Positions 18,160 to 27,607 of a DNA stretch of 59,448 bases are shown here, piece after piece; position 1 is the stretch's first letter, and each line of letters opens with the position of its first letter. The position numbers and the translations under genes were made by a program. The notes beneath the pieces are model-generated. The model had not been told where the DNA came from. It made no database searches and was given only the letters and a program-made list of their open reading frames with translations. The stretch lies in contig NKIQ01000020.1 in the NCBI GenBank assembly GCA_002256005.1, forward strand, positions 1 through 59,448, given 5' to 3'. Source of the DNA: Alphaproteobacteria bacterium PA4. GTDB lineage: Bacteria; Pseudomonadota; Alphaproteobacteria; Sphingomonadales; Sphingomonadaceae.

Positions 18160-19455
18160 ATGGATTTCAACCTGCCGCCCGAGCTGACCGCCTATCTTGC
18201 CGAGCTGGATGACTTCATCGAGCGCGAGATCAAGCCGATCGAGCAACGCGATGACAATATGCGGTTTTTCGACCATCGCCGCGAATATGCCCGCACCGAT
18301 TGGGACGCCGGCGGCCTGCCCAAACACGAATGGGAAGCCCTGCTCGCCGAAGCCCGGGAGGTCGCCGACAAGGCCGGCCACTACCGCTTTGCCTGGCCGG
18401 TCGAAATGGGCGGCAAGGGCGGCAGCAACCTCGCCATGGCGGTCATCCGCGAACATCTGGCGGCGCGCGGCCTCGGCCTCCACAACGACCTGCAGAACGA
18501 ACATTCGATCGTCGGCAACAACCCGTTCATCCTGCTGTTCAAGGCGTTCGCGACGCCCGAACAATATGCCCGCGACAGCGAAAAGCTGCTGACCGGCGCC
18601 ATGCGCACCGTCTTCGGGCTGACCGAGCCCAACCATGGCAGCGACGCCACCTTCATGGAAACCCGCGGTGTCCGCGAGACCCGTGATGGCGTGCCGGGCT
18701 GGCGCATCGATGGTGAGAAGATGTGGTCGACCGGCATGCATGTCGCCACCCACGCCATGGTCTTTGCCCGCACGTCGGGCAAGGATGGCGACGCCGCCGG
18801 CATCACCTGCTTCATCGTGCCGGCCGACACGCCCGGCGTGAAGGTGGAGGAATATCTGTGGACCTTCAACATGCCGACCGATCATCCCCGCGTCAGCTTC
18901 ACCAACGTCTGGGTGCCGGAGGACAGCTATTGGGGCGAGATCGACCGCGGACTGGGCATCGGGCAGAGCTTTGTCCACCAGAACCGCATCCGCCAGGCCG
19001 CGTCCTCCCTGGGCGCCGCGCATTACTGCGTTGAAGAGGCAGTGAAATATGCGCGCGAGCGCAAGCCGTTCGGCAAGCCGCTCGCCGACAACCAGGCGAT
19101 CCAGTGGCCGCTGGTCGAGCTCGCCACCCAGATCGAGATGCTGCGCCTGCTGATCCGCAAGACCGCCTGGCAGATGGACAATATGGAGCACAAGGCCATC
19201 GAGCGCGAGATTTCCGACAAGGTCAGCATGTGCAACTATTGGGCGAACCGGCTGGTCTGCGAGGCCGCCGACCGCGCGATGCAGGTGCATGGCGGCATCG
19301 GCTATTCCCGCCACAAGCCGTTCGAGCACATCTATCGCCACCACCGCCGCTACCGCATCACCGAAGGCTCCGAAGAGATCCAGATGCGCAAGGTCGCCGC
19401 CTTCCTGTTCGGCTATCTGGGGCCGAAACGCGCGCAATTCCGCGACGCCGGCTAG
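18160..19455 (+). CDS. Acyl-CoA dehydrogenase
   Basis: A 431-residue flavoprotein of the acyl-CoA dehydrogenase family. FGLTEPNHGSDATFMETRG and the C-terminal VHGGIGYSRHKPFEHIYRHHRRYRITEGSEEIQ region (FAD and substrate binding) are clear, and the length fits ACAD10/11-like enzymes. It should catalyse alpha,beta-dehydrogenation of an acyl-CoA, chain length unknown. It ends at a REP-like repeat. Confidence 0.93.
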   Translation: MDFNLPPELTAYLAELDDFIEREIKPIEQRDDNMRFFDHRREYARTDWDAGGLPKHEWEALLAEAREVADKAGHYRFAWPVEMGGKGGSNLAMAVIREHLAARGLGLHNDLQNEHSIVGNNPFILLFKAFATPEQYARDSEKLLTGAMRTVFGLTEPNHGSDATFMETRGVRETRDGVPGWRIDGEKMWSTGMHVATHAMVFARTSGKDGDAAGITCFIVPADTPGVKVEEYLWTFNMPTDHPRVSFTNVWVPEDSYWGEIDRGLGIGQSFVHQNRIRQAASSLGAAHYCVEEAVKYARERKPFGKPLADNQAIQWPLVELATQIEMLRLLIRKTAWQMDNMEHKAIEREISDKVSMCNYWANRLVCEAADRAMQVHGGIGYSRHKPFEHIYRHHRRYRITEGSEEIQMRKVAAFLFGYLGPKRAQFRDAG

Positions 19456-19461
19456 TCTCAC

Positions 19462-19515
19462 CTCCCCCCGCCGGGGGGAGGCAAGGACTGGCGAAGCGAG
19501 CCGGGAGAAGGGTCT
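19462..19515. repeat. REP-like palindromic half-element
   Basis: It contains CCTCCCCCCGCCGGGGGGAGG, a perfect hairpin, followed by GCGAAGCGAGCCGGGAGA. This is the same unit as the left arm of the element at 13241-13370. It lies directly after the acyl-CoA dehydrogenase stop and could also act as a terminator. Confidence 0.75.
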
Positions 19516-19596
19516 GCCCCCCACACGTCACAGGCTTTCGCATCGTTGAAGGAACGGCTAAGCCCATCCCGTCGCGCCAACGGGGGAAACCGGGCC

Positions 19597-21834
19597 ATGT
19601 TCGCAATTCGCACGGCCGCCGTGCTGCTGGCTCTGTTCGCGCTGGCCCCGGCGCGCGCGGCCGATCTTGCCCCCGGCGTCACCCCGGTTGCCCCCGTCTT
19701 CACCACCGCCGGCCGGCCGCGGATCGGCCTGGTGCTGGGCGGCGGCGGCGCCAAGGGCTTTGCCCATATCGGCGTGCTGAAGGAACTGGAGCGCCGCCAC
19801 ATCCCCGTGGATGTCATCGCCGGCACCAGCATGGGCGCCGTCGTCGGCAGCGTTTACGCCACTGGCGCCGATGCCGCCGGGGTGGAGCGCATCGCCCGCG
19901 GTATCGACTGGACGACGGTGTTCAACGACAGCCTGAAGCGCCGTGACCTGAGCTTCCGCCGCAAGCTCGAGGACCGCCAGGTGCTGCTCGACTATCGGAT
20001 CGGGATCGAGAACGGCAAGCCGGTGCTGCCGCGCGGCGTGCTGGGCGGGCAGAAACTCTATGCGACGGTGCAGGCGCTGCTGGCACCCTGGGCGGCAACC
20101 GACGATTTCGACCGGCTGGCCATTCCCTATCGCGCCGTCGCCACCGATATCGCCAGCGGTGAACCGGTGGTGATGGCCAAGGGCAGCCTGACCAGCGCCG
20201 TGTTTGCCAGCATGTCGATCCCCGCCGCCTTTGCGCCGGTGGAGCGCGACGGCCGCTTGCTGGTCGATGGCAGCCTGTCGAACAATCTGCCGGTGGATGT
20301 GGCACGGGCGATGGGCGTCGATGTCGTCATCGTCGTCGATGTCGGCGACCAGCCGAAAAAGGCTGAGCGCATCAATTCCGCCGTCGATGTCTTTGCCCAG
20401 ATGCAATTGCTGCTCGGCTGGGAGGCGATCAAGCGCCAGCGCGACAGCATCAAGGGCCGCGACGTGCTGATCGAGCCCGATATCACCGGCCTGTCGGTGA
20501 CGGCGTTCGACAAGCTGGAACTGACCATGGCGCGCGGCGAAGCGGCGGCACAGGCAGCGGGCGACAAGCTGGTGGCGCTGAGCGTCAGCGACGCGCAATG
20601 GGCGCTCTATCTGCGGGAACGCGCGGGCCGCAGCCATCCGGCGCCGATCCGCATCGATCGCATCACCGTCGCCAACACCAGCACGCTGCCGCAACGCGCG
20701 CTGGAACCTCTGATCACCACGAAATCGGGCGACCTGCTCGACGGCCCGGCGCTGCAGCGTCAGGTCGCCGATATCTATGCGCTCGATAGCTTTGATCGGG
20801 TGCAATACACGCTGAGCGGCGATCCCGGCGACCGGCTGCTGACCTTCGAGGCCAAGGGCGCGCGCGGCAGCCAGCGTTACGGCCAGTTCGGCCTGCTCCT
20901 GGGCAGCGATTTCGGCCGCAACGCCGATTTTGCCCTGGCCTTCGGCTTCACCGATCGCGACTTTCTCGGCACCGGCGCCGAATGGCGCGGCTATGCCCGG
21001 GTCGGCTCCGACGTGCTGCTCGACGTCAATCTATACAAACCGTTCGGGGGCTTCTTTGTCGAGCCGACCGCCTTCTATCGTCGCTATTCCTCGCTGCTCA
21101 TCCAGAATGGTTCGACGGTCGCCACCAACCAGTTGCAGGTGATTTCCGCCGGCACCGGCATCGATGGCGGCATGGTCTTTGGCAATTGGGGCGAATTGCG
21201 CGCCGGCGTGCGCCTGGGCGGCGTCAACCCGGCGGATGGCAACAATCTGGTCATCGCCAAGGATTCAGGCTGGAACACCGATGCCGACTGGCGGATCGGC
21301 TTTACCTACGACACGCTCGATTCCCCGACCTTTCCGACCCGCGGCGGTTTCGGCCAGATCCGCTACATCGACCATATCGGCCTCGCGGGCAGTGAATTCA
21401 CCCGCAACGAACTGCTGATGCAGGGCAGCCTGCCGATCACCCGCGGCAGGAACACGCTGGTGCTGTCGGGCCGGCTAGGCATCACCTCCGGCTCCATCGA
21501 CAATTTCGTCGGCACCTATCAGCTCGGCGGCTTCCTCAACCTGTCCGGCCTGCCGCGCAACGGCCTGCTCGGCCAGCAGGTGCTGCTGCTGCGCGCCGCC
21601 GGCTTCCGCCGCCTCGGCGGCCCTTCACCGATCTTCGATCTCCCCGTCTACATCGGCGCCTCGCTCGAAGCCGGCAATGTCTGGGACAACAAGGACGACA
21701 TCAGCCTCGGCGCGCTCAGGACCTCGGCCAGCGTGTTCGTCGCCTCGGACACGCCGATCGGCCCGCTCTGGCTGGCCTATGGCCGCAGCGGCGGCAATGG
21801 CTCCATCTATCTGGTGCTCGGCCGGGTGTTCTGA
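19597..21834 (+). CDS. Patatin-like phospholipase with POTRA and Omp85-type beta-barrel (PlpD-like, type Vd)
   Basis: A 745-residue protein with a signal peptide (1-22). The patatin domain (about 40-300) has the oxyanion loop GGGGAKG (48-54), nucleophile GTSMG (S78) and catalytic DG (D224-G225). A POTRA-like segment (about 345-420, IRIDRITVANTSTLP) precedes a C-terminal 16-strand-type barrel rich in alternating aromatic and small residues, ending IYLVLGRVF with a terminal Phe. This is the layout of PlpD and related patatin autotransporters, so the lipase domain is probably exported through the outer membrane. Confidence 0.9.
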   Translation: MFAIRTAAVLLALFALAPARAADLAPGVTPVAPVFTTAGRPRIGLVLGGGGAKGFAHIGVLKELERRHIPVDVIAGTSMGAVVGSVYATGADAAGVERIARGIDWTTVFNDSLKRRDLSFRRKLEDRQVLLDYRIGIENGKPVLPRGVLGGQKLYATVQALLAPWAATDDFDRLAIPYRAVATDIASGEPVVMAKGSLTSAVFASMSIPAAFAPVERDGRLLVDGSLSNNLPVDVARAMGVDVVIVVDVGDQPKKAERINSAVDVFAQMQLLLGWEAIKRQRDSIKGRDVLIEPDITGLSVTAFDKLELTMARGEAAAQAAGDKLVALSVSDAQWALYLRERAGRSHPAPIRIDRITVANTSTLPQRALEPLITTKSGDLLDGPALQRQVADIYALDSFDRVQYTLSGDPGDRLLTFEAKGARGSQRYGQFGLLLGSDFGRNADFALAFGFTDRDFLGTGAEWRGYARVGSDVLLDVNLYKPFGGFFVEPTAFYRRYSSLLIQNGSTVATNQLQVISAGTGIDGGMVFGNWGELRAGVRLGGVNPADGNNLVIAKDSGWNTDADWRIGFTYDTLDSPTFPTRGGFGQIRYIDHIGLAGSEFTRNELLMQGSLPITRGRNTLVLSGRLGITSGSIDNFVGTYQLGGFLNLSGLPRNGLLGQQVLLLRAAGFRRLGGPSPIFDLPVYIGASLEAGNVWDNKDDISLGALRTSASVFVASDTPIGPLWLAYGRSGGNGSIYLVLGRVF

Positions 21835-21845
21835 CGTCGTTGCGT

Positions 21846-24197
21846 TCAGGCTTCGGCGTTTTCGCGCAACAGGCGTTCCACCGCTGCCGTCGCCGCGTTC
21901 AACCGATCGGCCTTTACCGCCTGGGCAAAGAGATGTCCCTGCACGAAGCTGATGCCGGCCTTGCGCACCACGGCAAGTTCGCTGGCCGTTTCCACGCCCT
22001 CGGCAATCACGCACAATCCCATGTCGCGGCCCAGCGCCGCCGCTGTCGCCACGACGTTGGCGCTCACCGGGTCGCGGTCGGCGCCGGCGATCAGAGTGCC
22101 ACTGATCTTCAACCCGTCCAGCGGCAGGCGCCGCAAGCGACTGAGTGAGGAAAAACCGGCGCCGAAATCATCCAGCGCGATGCGAATACCCATGTCGCGC
22201 AGGTGCTGGATGACGGCGATCGAGGTCGTTTCATCGGTCATCAGCGCTGTTTCGGTCAGTTCGATGACGAGCCGGTTGAGCGGCAGCCGCGCTTGCGCCA
22301 GCGTGTCGACAAGCTCGCTGGCCAACAGCTCATTCTGCAGATCGGTGACGGCGATATTGGCCCAGAGGCAGATATCATTTCCCTGCCGCGCTGCCACCTG
22401 CGCGGCCTGACCGATGACGATCCGGCGCAGCTCGACCATCAGGCGCTTTTGCTGGGCGGTGCGCACCAGCCGGTCAGTGGGAATCGGCTCGCCATCATTG
22501 GCGGGCCAGCGCGCCAGCGCCTCGATGGCAAAGACGCGCCGGCCATCGAGACTGACCATCGGCTGATAGGCGACATTGATGGCACCGCGCCGGATGGCGG
22601 CGGCCACGCGCGCTTCCGTGCGCGTTCGTTCGTCGGCTTCGCGCAGCAGATTGGGTTCGAACACCGTGATGTTGGCGGTTGTTGATTTCTTGGCGTCCAG
22701 CAGGGCGAGATCTGCGGCGCGCAGCAGTTCAAAGGGTTTTGGCGACACCATCGGCACTTGGGCGATACCGGCGGCCATTTCGACGACGAGATCGATATCG
22801 CCCTGGCCGATTGGCGCCGAAACCGCCTTGGCCAGTTCGGATACGATGGCCCTGGCGGCATCGGCGTGCGCGGTTTCGGCCAGGATGGCGAATTCATCGC
22901 CGCCAAGGCGAGCCACGAACAGGCCGATTATGGTCGAGCGCAGCCGCAGGGCCGTGGCCGTGATCACCTGATCGCCAAAGGCATGACCATAATGATCGTT
23001 GACCTGCTTGAAGTCATCGAGGTCGACGAGAATGACCGCAAACGGCTTGCCATCGATCGCCGCCCGGGCGCAGCGCGAATCCAGTTCCTCCAGAAACGCC
23101 CGTCGATTGGGCAGCCCCGACAGCGGACAGCGCCGCGCCTCGCGATTGGCCTCGGCAATGGCCGTCTGTTCGCTGGTGGCATCGCGAATGACGACAAGCC
23201 AACCCTGTTCCGGGATGCGTTCGGCCTGAAAACTGATGACCCGGCCGTTGGGCAGATGCCTGACGGTATCAAAAGGTTGCGCAGCGGCCTGCATGACGGC
23301 GGAACGCTGGAGAAACAGCGCCCGCTCCTCGGCCGTATGCATGCCAAGGGCCGGGGCACCGGTTATCACATCGGCCGCTCCCAACCCGGACAATTCCATC
23401 GTCGGGGCATAGCCGAGCAAGTCGCGGCTGCGGGCATTCGCCTCGATCACGCGGTCCTGTCGATCAACGATGATCAGCCCATGTGGCAGATAGGCCATGG
23501 CCGCTGCCAGCCGGACGCGTTCGGAACGGAGCTCGTCCCGGGCGATCAGCGAACCGATCCGGGCGCGATAATTGTTGTGCGCCGTGGCAATCACAACCAG
23601 CGAATAGGTCGCGGTCCCAACCGCGGCGGCCAGCCGGACCCAATCATGCCACATCAGCAAAAGCGCCAGCGTGGATGGCAGTGCCACCAGCGCCACTTCC
23701 AGAATGGCGTTGCGTGGTCGGCTGGAACCGCCACTGGTTATGATGCCCAGCAGGGCGATCTCGATGCCGAACACCAGCAATTCCAGTTTCGGATTGTTTC
23801 CGCCTGACAGCACCATATATCCAATGGCACCGATGCCCGCGGTGACGAGAAGGGAGCCGATGGACAAGGGCAGCTCGAGCTGCCGTACACGGGCGATATC
23901 TTCGAGATCAGAGCTGGCGATGGCGCGCGTGTAGTAACAGGCGACGGCAAAACCCACGGCAACCACAACCACCGTCACCATCGGCAGGATGCCGCCAATC
24001 GCGCGCGCCAGCAGGAAAACCAGCGATGTGCAGACAATGCCGCCAAAGGCGACCGACCAGAGATTGCTGGCCAGGCCGGCGACGAACTGCCCGCGCAGAT
24101 GAAGTGGCAGCGGGTCGGCCCAAAGGTTCGTCCACCGCACGATGGGCTGCTGCACGGCGCGCGCCTGGTCTTCTGCCCTGCTGCCGCTGCCCCTCAT
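21846..24197 (-). CDS. Membrane PAS-GGDEF-EAL cyclic-di-GMP signalling protein
   Basis: A 783-residue protein. An N-terminal block of about five membrane helices is followed by a PAS-like domain (LIIVDRQDRVIEANARSRDLLGY), a GGDEF domain with an intact RLGGDEF motif, and an EAL domain with IEALARW, ELTET, DDFGAG and AEGVET. The lysine of the LKI motif is kept though the usual following Asp is Ser. Both diguanylate cyclase and phosphodiesterase activity are possible. The start at 24197 is chosen because the frame upstream runs into the ffh promoter region without similarity. Confidence 0.88.
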   Translation of the reverse strand: MRGSGSRAEDQARAVQQPIVRWTNLWADPLPLHLRGQFVAGLASNLWSVAFGGIVCTSLVFLLARAIGGILPMVTVVVVAVGFAVACYYTRAIASSDLEDIARVRQLELPLSIGSLLVTAGIGAIGYMVLSGGNNPKLELLVFGIEIALLGIITSGGSSRPRNAILEVALVALPSTLALLLMWHDWVRLAAAVGTATYSLVVIATAHNNYRARIGSLIARDELRSERVRLAAAMAYLPHGLIIVDRQDRVIEANARSRDLLGYAPTMELSGLGAADVITGAPALGMHTAEERALFLQRSAVMQAAAQPFDTVRHLPNGRVISFQAERIPEQGWLVVIRDATSEQTAIAEANREARRCPLSGLPNRRAFLEELDSRCARAAIDGKPFAVILVDLDDFKQVNDHYGHAFGDQVITATALRLRSTIIGLFVARLGGDEFAILAETAHADAARAIVSELAKAVSAPIGQGDIDLVVEMAAGIAQVPMVSPKPFELLRAADLALLDAKKSTTANITVFEPNLLREADERTRTEARVAAAIRRGAINVAYQPMVSLDGRRVFAIEALARWPANDGEPIPTDRLVRTAQQKRLMVELRRIVIGQAAQVAARQGNDICLWANIAVTDLQNELLASELVDTLAQARLPLNRLVIELTETALMTDETTSIAVIQHLRDMGIRIALDDFGAGFSSLSRLRRLPLDGLKISGTLIAGADRDPVSANVVATAAALGRDMGLCVIAEGVETASELAVVRKAGISFVQGHLFAQAVKADRLNAATAAVERLLRENAEA

Positions 24198-24303
24198 GTC
24201 GGCAATTCTAAACCGGTTGCATGGGCGTGTCGAATCGTTGAAATTGCGTCTTGCAAGGCGTTGCAAAGCCGCGCGCTGACGCAATGGCCCGCCGCGCCAC
24301 AGC

Positions 24304-24332
24304 TTGACACGCTGCGCCCCCTCCCCTATCCG
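24304..24332 (+). promoter_or_regulatory. Sigma-70-type promoter upstream of ffh
   Basis: A consensus -35 TTGACA (24304-24309) and a -10-like TATCCG (24327-24332) are separated by exactly 17 bases. The predicted start of transcription is near 24340, leaving a leader of about 110 bases before ffh. Confidence 0.6.
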
Positions 24333-24339
24333 CCATCCA

Positions 24340-24420
24340 GTTCCCAAACGGGGGGCGCGCGTCCACGGATGCACGTCGGCCGGCGCGTTGCGCCCGCCGG
24401 CGCGTTTTTGTTTGGAAACG
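24340..24420 (+). ncRNA. Structured leader or small RNA with terminator-like hairpin before ffh
   Basis: Between the promoter and ffh lies a GC hairpin (GCCGGCG at 24379-24385, CGCCGGC at 24395-24401) followed by GCG and TTTTTG, which reads as an intrinsic terminator. Flanking sequences GTTCCCAAAC (24340-24349) and GTTTGGAAAC (24410-24419) can pair with one wobble and enclose it. It could be an attenuator for ffh or a separate RNA of about 70 bases. It does not carry the conserved 4.5S SRP RNA core. Confidence 0.4.
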
Positions 24421-24450
24421 GGCCTCTCGTCAACGCAAAGCCCTTAGCAC

Positions 24451-25878
24451 TTGTTCGACAGCCTTTCCGATCGCCTTGGCAGCGTCTTTGAAAAACTCCG
24501 CGGCCGTGGCGCGCTGACGGAGCTGGACGTGCGCGCGGCGATGCGGGAAGTGCGCATCGCCCTGCTGGAGGCCGATGTCGCGCTGAGCGTCGTCAAGCAG
24601 TTCATCGACGATGTGACGGCCCGCGCCATCGGCGCCGAGGTCATCCGCTCGGTCACCCCCGGCCAGCAAGTCGTCAAGATCGTCAATGATGCGCTGGTCG
24701 AACTGCTCGGCGGCGAAGCCGAAGGCCTGAAGCTCGACGTCACCCCGCCGGCCGTCATCATGATGGTCGGCCTGCAGGGCTCGGGCAAGACCACCACCAC
24801 CGGCAAGCTCGCCAAGTTCATCACCGAGCGGCATGGCAAAAAGGTGATGATGGCGTCGCTCGACGTCGCTCGCCCCGCCGCCCAGGAACAGCTGCGCGTG
24901 CTCGGCGAACAGACCGGCGTCGCAACGCTGCCGATCATCGCCGGCCAGCAGCCGGTGGCGATTGCCGAGCGCGCCCGCCAGGCGGCGCGGTTGCAGGGCT
25001 TCGACGTGGTGCTGCTCGATACCGCCGGCCGCCTCAACGTCGATACCGCGCTGATGGCCGAAATGGCGGCAATCGCGGCCGCCACGAAGCCGGATGAAAT
25101 CCTGCTCGTCGTCGATGCGCTGACCGGCCAGGACGCCGTCAATGTCGCCACCGCCTTCAAGGCGGAAGTGGCGCTGACGGGCGTGGTCCTCACCCGCATG
25201 GACGGCGATGCCCGCGGTGGCGCCGCACTGTCGATGCGCGCCATCACCGAGCGGCCGATCAAGTTCGCCGGCACCGGCGAAAAGCTCGACGCGCTGGAAG
25301 CCTTTGATCCGCAGCGCGTCGCCGGCCGCATCCTGGGCATGGGCGACATCGTCGGCCTGGTCGAACGCGCCGCTGCCAATTTCGAAGAGGCCGAAGCCGA
25401 AAAGATGGCGGCCAAGCTGGCCAAGGGCCAGTTCGACATGGAAGATCTGCGCAGCCAGCTGCGCCAGATGAAGAAGATGGGCGGCCTCGGCGCGCTGGCC
25501 GGCATGATCCCCGGCATGGGCGCAGCCAAGAAGGCGCTGGATTCGGGCGCCGTCGACGAACGCCTGCTCGGCCGCATGGAGGCGGTCATCGGCTCGATGA
25601 CGCCCAAGGAGCGCGCCAAGCCCGAAATTCTCACCGCCAAGCGCAAGATCCGCATTGCCAAGGGCTCCGGCACCACGGTGCAGGAGGTCAACAAGGTCAT
25701 CAAGATGCAGCTCGACATGGCCACCGCCATGAAGAAGCTGAGGAAGATGGGCGGCATGAAGGGCATGGCGGCGATGATGGCCAAGATGGGCGGCGGCGGT
25801 GGCGGCGGCGGCCTTGGTGGCCTCGGTGGTCTGCTCGGCGGCGCGATGCCCCCCGGTTTCGACAAGTTCAAACGCTAA
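24451..25878 (+). CDS. ffh: Signal recognition particle protein Ffh
   Basis: A 475-residue SRP54 protein. N domain (FDSLSDRLGSVFEKLRG...), GTPase with P-loop GLQGSGKTTTTGKLA, DTAGRL and TRMDGDARGG, and a methionine-rich M domain (about 310-450) ending in a Gly-rich tail before GFDKFKR. It binds signal sequences and 4.5S RNA for co-translational membrane targeting. The only start that matches the family N terminus is TTG at 24451, with no convincing ribosome-binding site. Confidence 0.96.
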   Translation: MFDSLSDRLGSVFEKLRGRGALTELDVRAAMREVRIALLEADVALSVVKQFIDDVTARAIGAEVIRSVTPGQQVVKIVNDALVELLGGEAEGLKLDVTPPAVIMMVGLQGSGKTTTTGKLAKFITERHGKKVMMASLDVARPAAQEQLRVLGEQTGVATLPIIAGQQPVAIAERARQAARLQGFDVVLLDTAGRLNVDTALMAEMAAIAAATKPDEILLVVDALTGQDAVNVATAFKAEVALTGVVLTRMDGDARGGAALSMRAITERPIKFAGTGEKLDALEAFDPQRVAGRILGMGDIVGLVERAAANFEEAEAEKMAAKLAKGQFDMEDLRSQLRQMKKMGGLGALAGMIPGMGAAKKALDSGAVDERLLGRMEAVIGSMTPKERAKPEILTAKRKIRIAKGSGTTVQEVNKVIKMQLDMATAMKKLRKMGGMKGMAAMMAKMGGGGGGGGLGGLGGLLGGAMPPGFDKFKR

Positions 25879-25917
25879 ACAATCCAATTTCAACGGTTCA
25901 ACGAAGGAAGACTGAAC

Positions 25918-26421
25918 ATGGCACTGGCAATTCGCCTCGCACGCGGCGGCATGAAGAAGCGTCCCTATTATCGCATCATCGTGACGGACGCCCGCAACGC
26001 CCGCGACGGCAAGTTCATCGAAAAGATCGGCACCTATAACCCGCTGCTGCCGAAGGATTCGGCCGAACGCGTCAAGCTGGACGGCGAGCGCGCTGCCTAT
26101 TGGCTCGGCGTCGGCGCCCAGCCGTCGGACCGTGTGGCCCGCTTCCTCGATGCCGCCGGCGTGCGCACCCGCGCGGCCCGCGTCAATCTGAAGAAGGGCG
26201 AGCCGGGCGAAAAGGCCAAGGAACGCGCCCAGATCGCCCTCGACAAGGCCGCGGAAGCCGAAGCAGCCGCCGCCCAGGCGATCATCGACGCCAAGGAAGC
26301 CGCCGAAGCCGCTGCTGCCGCCGCCGCTGAAGCCGCTGCCGCCCCGGCCGAAGAACCGGCCGCTGAAGCTGCTGCCGAAGACGTGCCGGCCGCCGAAGCG
26401 ACCGACGAAACCGCAGCCTGA
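25918..26421 (+). CDS. rpsP: 30S ribosomal protein S16
   Basis: A 167-residue protein. The first 80 residues are canonical S16 ([20 protein letters not shown]-type start, [14 protein letters not shown]). The rest is a long Ala/Glu-rich helical extension, about double the usual length, a feature I associate with sphingomonads. It heads the rpsP-rimM-trmD-rplS order, interrupted here. AGGAAG precedes the ATG. Confidence 0.96.
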   Translation: MALAIRLARGGMKKRPYYRIIVTDARNARDGKFIEKIGTYNPLLPKDSAERVKLDGERAAYWLGVGAQPSDRVARFLDAAGVRTRAARVNLKKGEPGEKAKERAQIALDKAAEAEAAAAQAIIDAKEAAEAAAAAAAEAAAAPAEEPAAEAAAEDVPAAEATDETAA

Positions 26422-26441
26422 CCGGATTGGTGAGGGTGGCA

Positions 26442-26930
26442 GTGCCAGAGTCCCGGCCCGTCACCCTCGCCGCCGTTGCCGGCGCGCATGGCATCACCGG
26501 CGAAGTCCGGCTGAAGCTGTTCGCCGAAGGCCTCGACAGTCTGAAGCGCCACAAGGCGTTCGTGGCCGGCGCGCGCACCCTGACCCTGACCGCGATCCGG
26601 CCCGATAAAGCCGGCGCCGTCGCGCGCTTTGCCGAGATCGGCGACCGCAACGCCGCGGAGAATTTGCGCGGCACGCTGCTGACGGTGGACCGCGCGGACC
26701 TGCCGCCGCTCGCCGAAGGCGAATATTATCACGCCGACATTATCGGGCTGCCGGTCGTGACGACCAGCGGTGACGCCGTCGGCACCGTCATCGCCATCGA
26801 GAATTACAACGCCGGCGACATCCTTGAAATTGCCTATCCCGATGGCAAGACCGTGATGGTGCCGTTCCGCCCGCCGGCGGTGCCGGAGGTCGGCGCGGCT
26901 GTTATCGTTGACCCGGATTGGCTGATTTAG
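26442..26930 (+). CDS. rimM: Ribosome maturation factor RimM
   Basis: A 162-residue protein with VTLAAVAGAHGITGEVRLKLF (N-terminal RimM domain) and the PRC-barrel EGEYYHADIIGLPVVTTSGDAVGTV. It binds S19 and assists maturation of the 30S head. In-frame starts are TTG 26427, GTG 26430, 26436 and 26442. The last has GAGGG at a good distance and is chosen. Confidence 0.93.
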   Translation: MPESRPVTLAAVAGAHGITGEVRLKLFAEGLDSLKRHKAFVAGARTLTLTAIRPDKAGAVARFAEIGDRNAAENLRGTLLTVDRADLPPLAEGEYYHADIIGLPVVTTSGDAVGTVIAIENYNAGDILEIAYPDGKTVMVPFRPPAVPEVGAAVIVDPDWLI

Positions 26931-26950
26931 TATATACATTGCGTATATAC
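26930..26950. promoter_or_regulatory. Tandem palindromic operator of the vapBC module
   Basis: Two copies of the self-complementary octamer GTATATAC, five bases apart, lie between the rimM stop and vapB. AT-rich double palindromes like this are typical autoregulatory sites of toxin-antitoxin pairs. The first copy overlaps the last base of rimM. Confidence 0.75.
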
Positions 26951-26963
26951 AGGAGCCGAGGCG

Positions 26964-27230
26964 ATGGCACGCACCAAAATCTTCAAATCCGGCAATGCCA
27001 ATGCCGTGCGCTTCCCCGCCAGCTTTGCGGTCGAGCCGGGCATGCTGGTCGAGGTGCGCGAGGAACAGGGGCGCTGGATCGTGGAGGCCCTACCACCCGA
27101 GCCCCGCAAGATCGATATCAGCGGCTTTGCCGGCAAGGCGCCATGGTTGAAACCCCTTCCGCCCGAACTTCGCGAATTCGAAGAACGGCCGAGCACAGTC
27201 GCACGTCGCAATGAGCGCGGCGACGCGTGA
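26964..27230 (+). CDS. vapB: Antitoxin, AbrB/MazE-type swapped-hairpin (VapB)
   Basis: An 88-residue protein. The N-terminal KIFKSGNANAVRFPASFAVEPG is the AbrB-like DNA-binding fold of VapB antitoxins. The C-terminal tail (WLKPLPPELREFEERP) is the likely toxin-neutralising segment. AGGAG precedes the ATG. It overlaps vapC by four bases (GTGA) and should repress its own operon through the palindromes just upstream. Confidence 0.85.
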   Translation: MARTKIFKSGNANAVRFPASFAVEPGMLVEVREEQGRWIVEALPPEPRKIDISGFAGKAPWLKPLPPELREFEERPSTVARRNERGDA

Positions 27231-27607
27231 TCCGCTACATGATCGATGCGGACAGCGCCATCTACGCGATGGCAGACGCAGCTTCGCCGGTGAATGACCG
27301 GATTGGCGACTGCATTCCGGGTGAGATCGTCATTTCAACAATCAGCTTTGCCGAAATCGCGCTGGGTTCGCATATCGGCAAGCCACCTGCCGCCGAAACG
27401 CTCGATGCTTTTGTAAGCGCCATCCCAATCGTTGCATTCGACGAGGCGGCGGCGCGTGAATATGCGCGGCTGCCGTTCAAGCGTGCGCGCTTCGACCGGT
27501 TGCTGGCTGCGCATGCGCTGAGCATCGGCGCGACCGTGGTGACCAACAACGCGGCGGATTTTGCCGATGTGCCGGGACTGAAGGTCGAAAATTGGGCGAT
27601 GGCATGA
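27227..27607 (+). CDS. vapC: PIN-domain ribonuclease toxin (VapC)
   Basis: A 126-residue PIN protein. Acidic residues D7 (MIDADSAIY), E43 (SFAEIALG), D90 (ARFDRLLAAHAL) and D111 (NNAADF) fit the four-carboxylate metal site. VapC toxins cleave tRNA or rRNA when freed from VapB. GTG at 27227 overlaps the vapB stop; an in-frame ATG at 27239 is possible. All catalytic positions appear intact, so the toxin is probably active. Confidence 0.88.
   Translation: MIRYMIDADSAIYAMADAASPVNDRIGDCIPGEIVISTISFAEIALGSHIGKPPAAETLDAFVSAIPIVAFDEAAAREYARLPFKRARFDRLLAAHALSIGATVVTNNAADFADVPGLKVENWAMA

Noticed and set aside
24340-24450. 4.5S SRP RNA gene next to ffh
   Set aside because: The conserved symmetric-loop and tetraloop core of SRP RNA is absent from this stretch.
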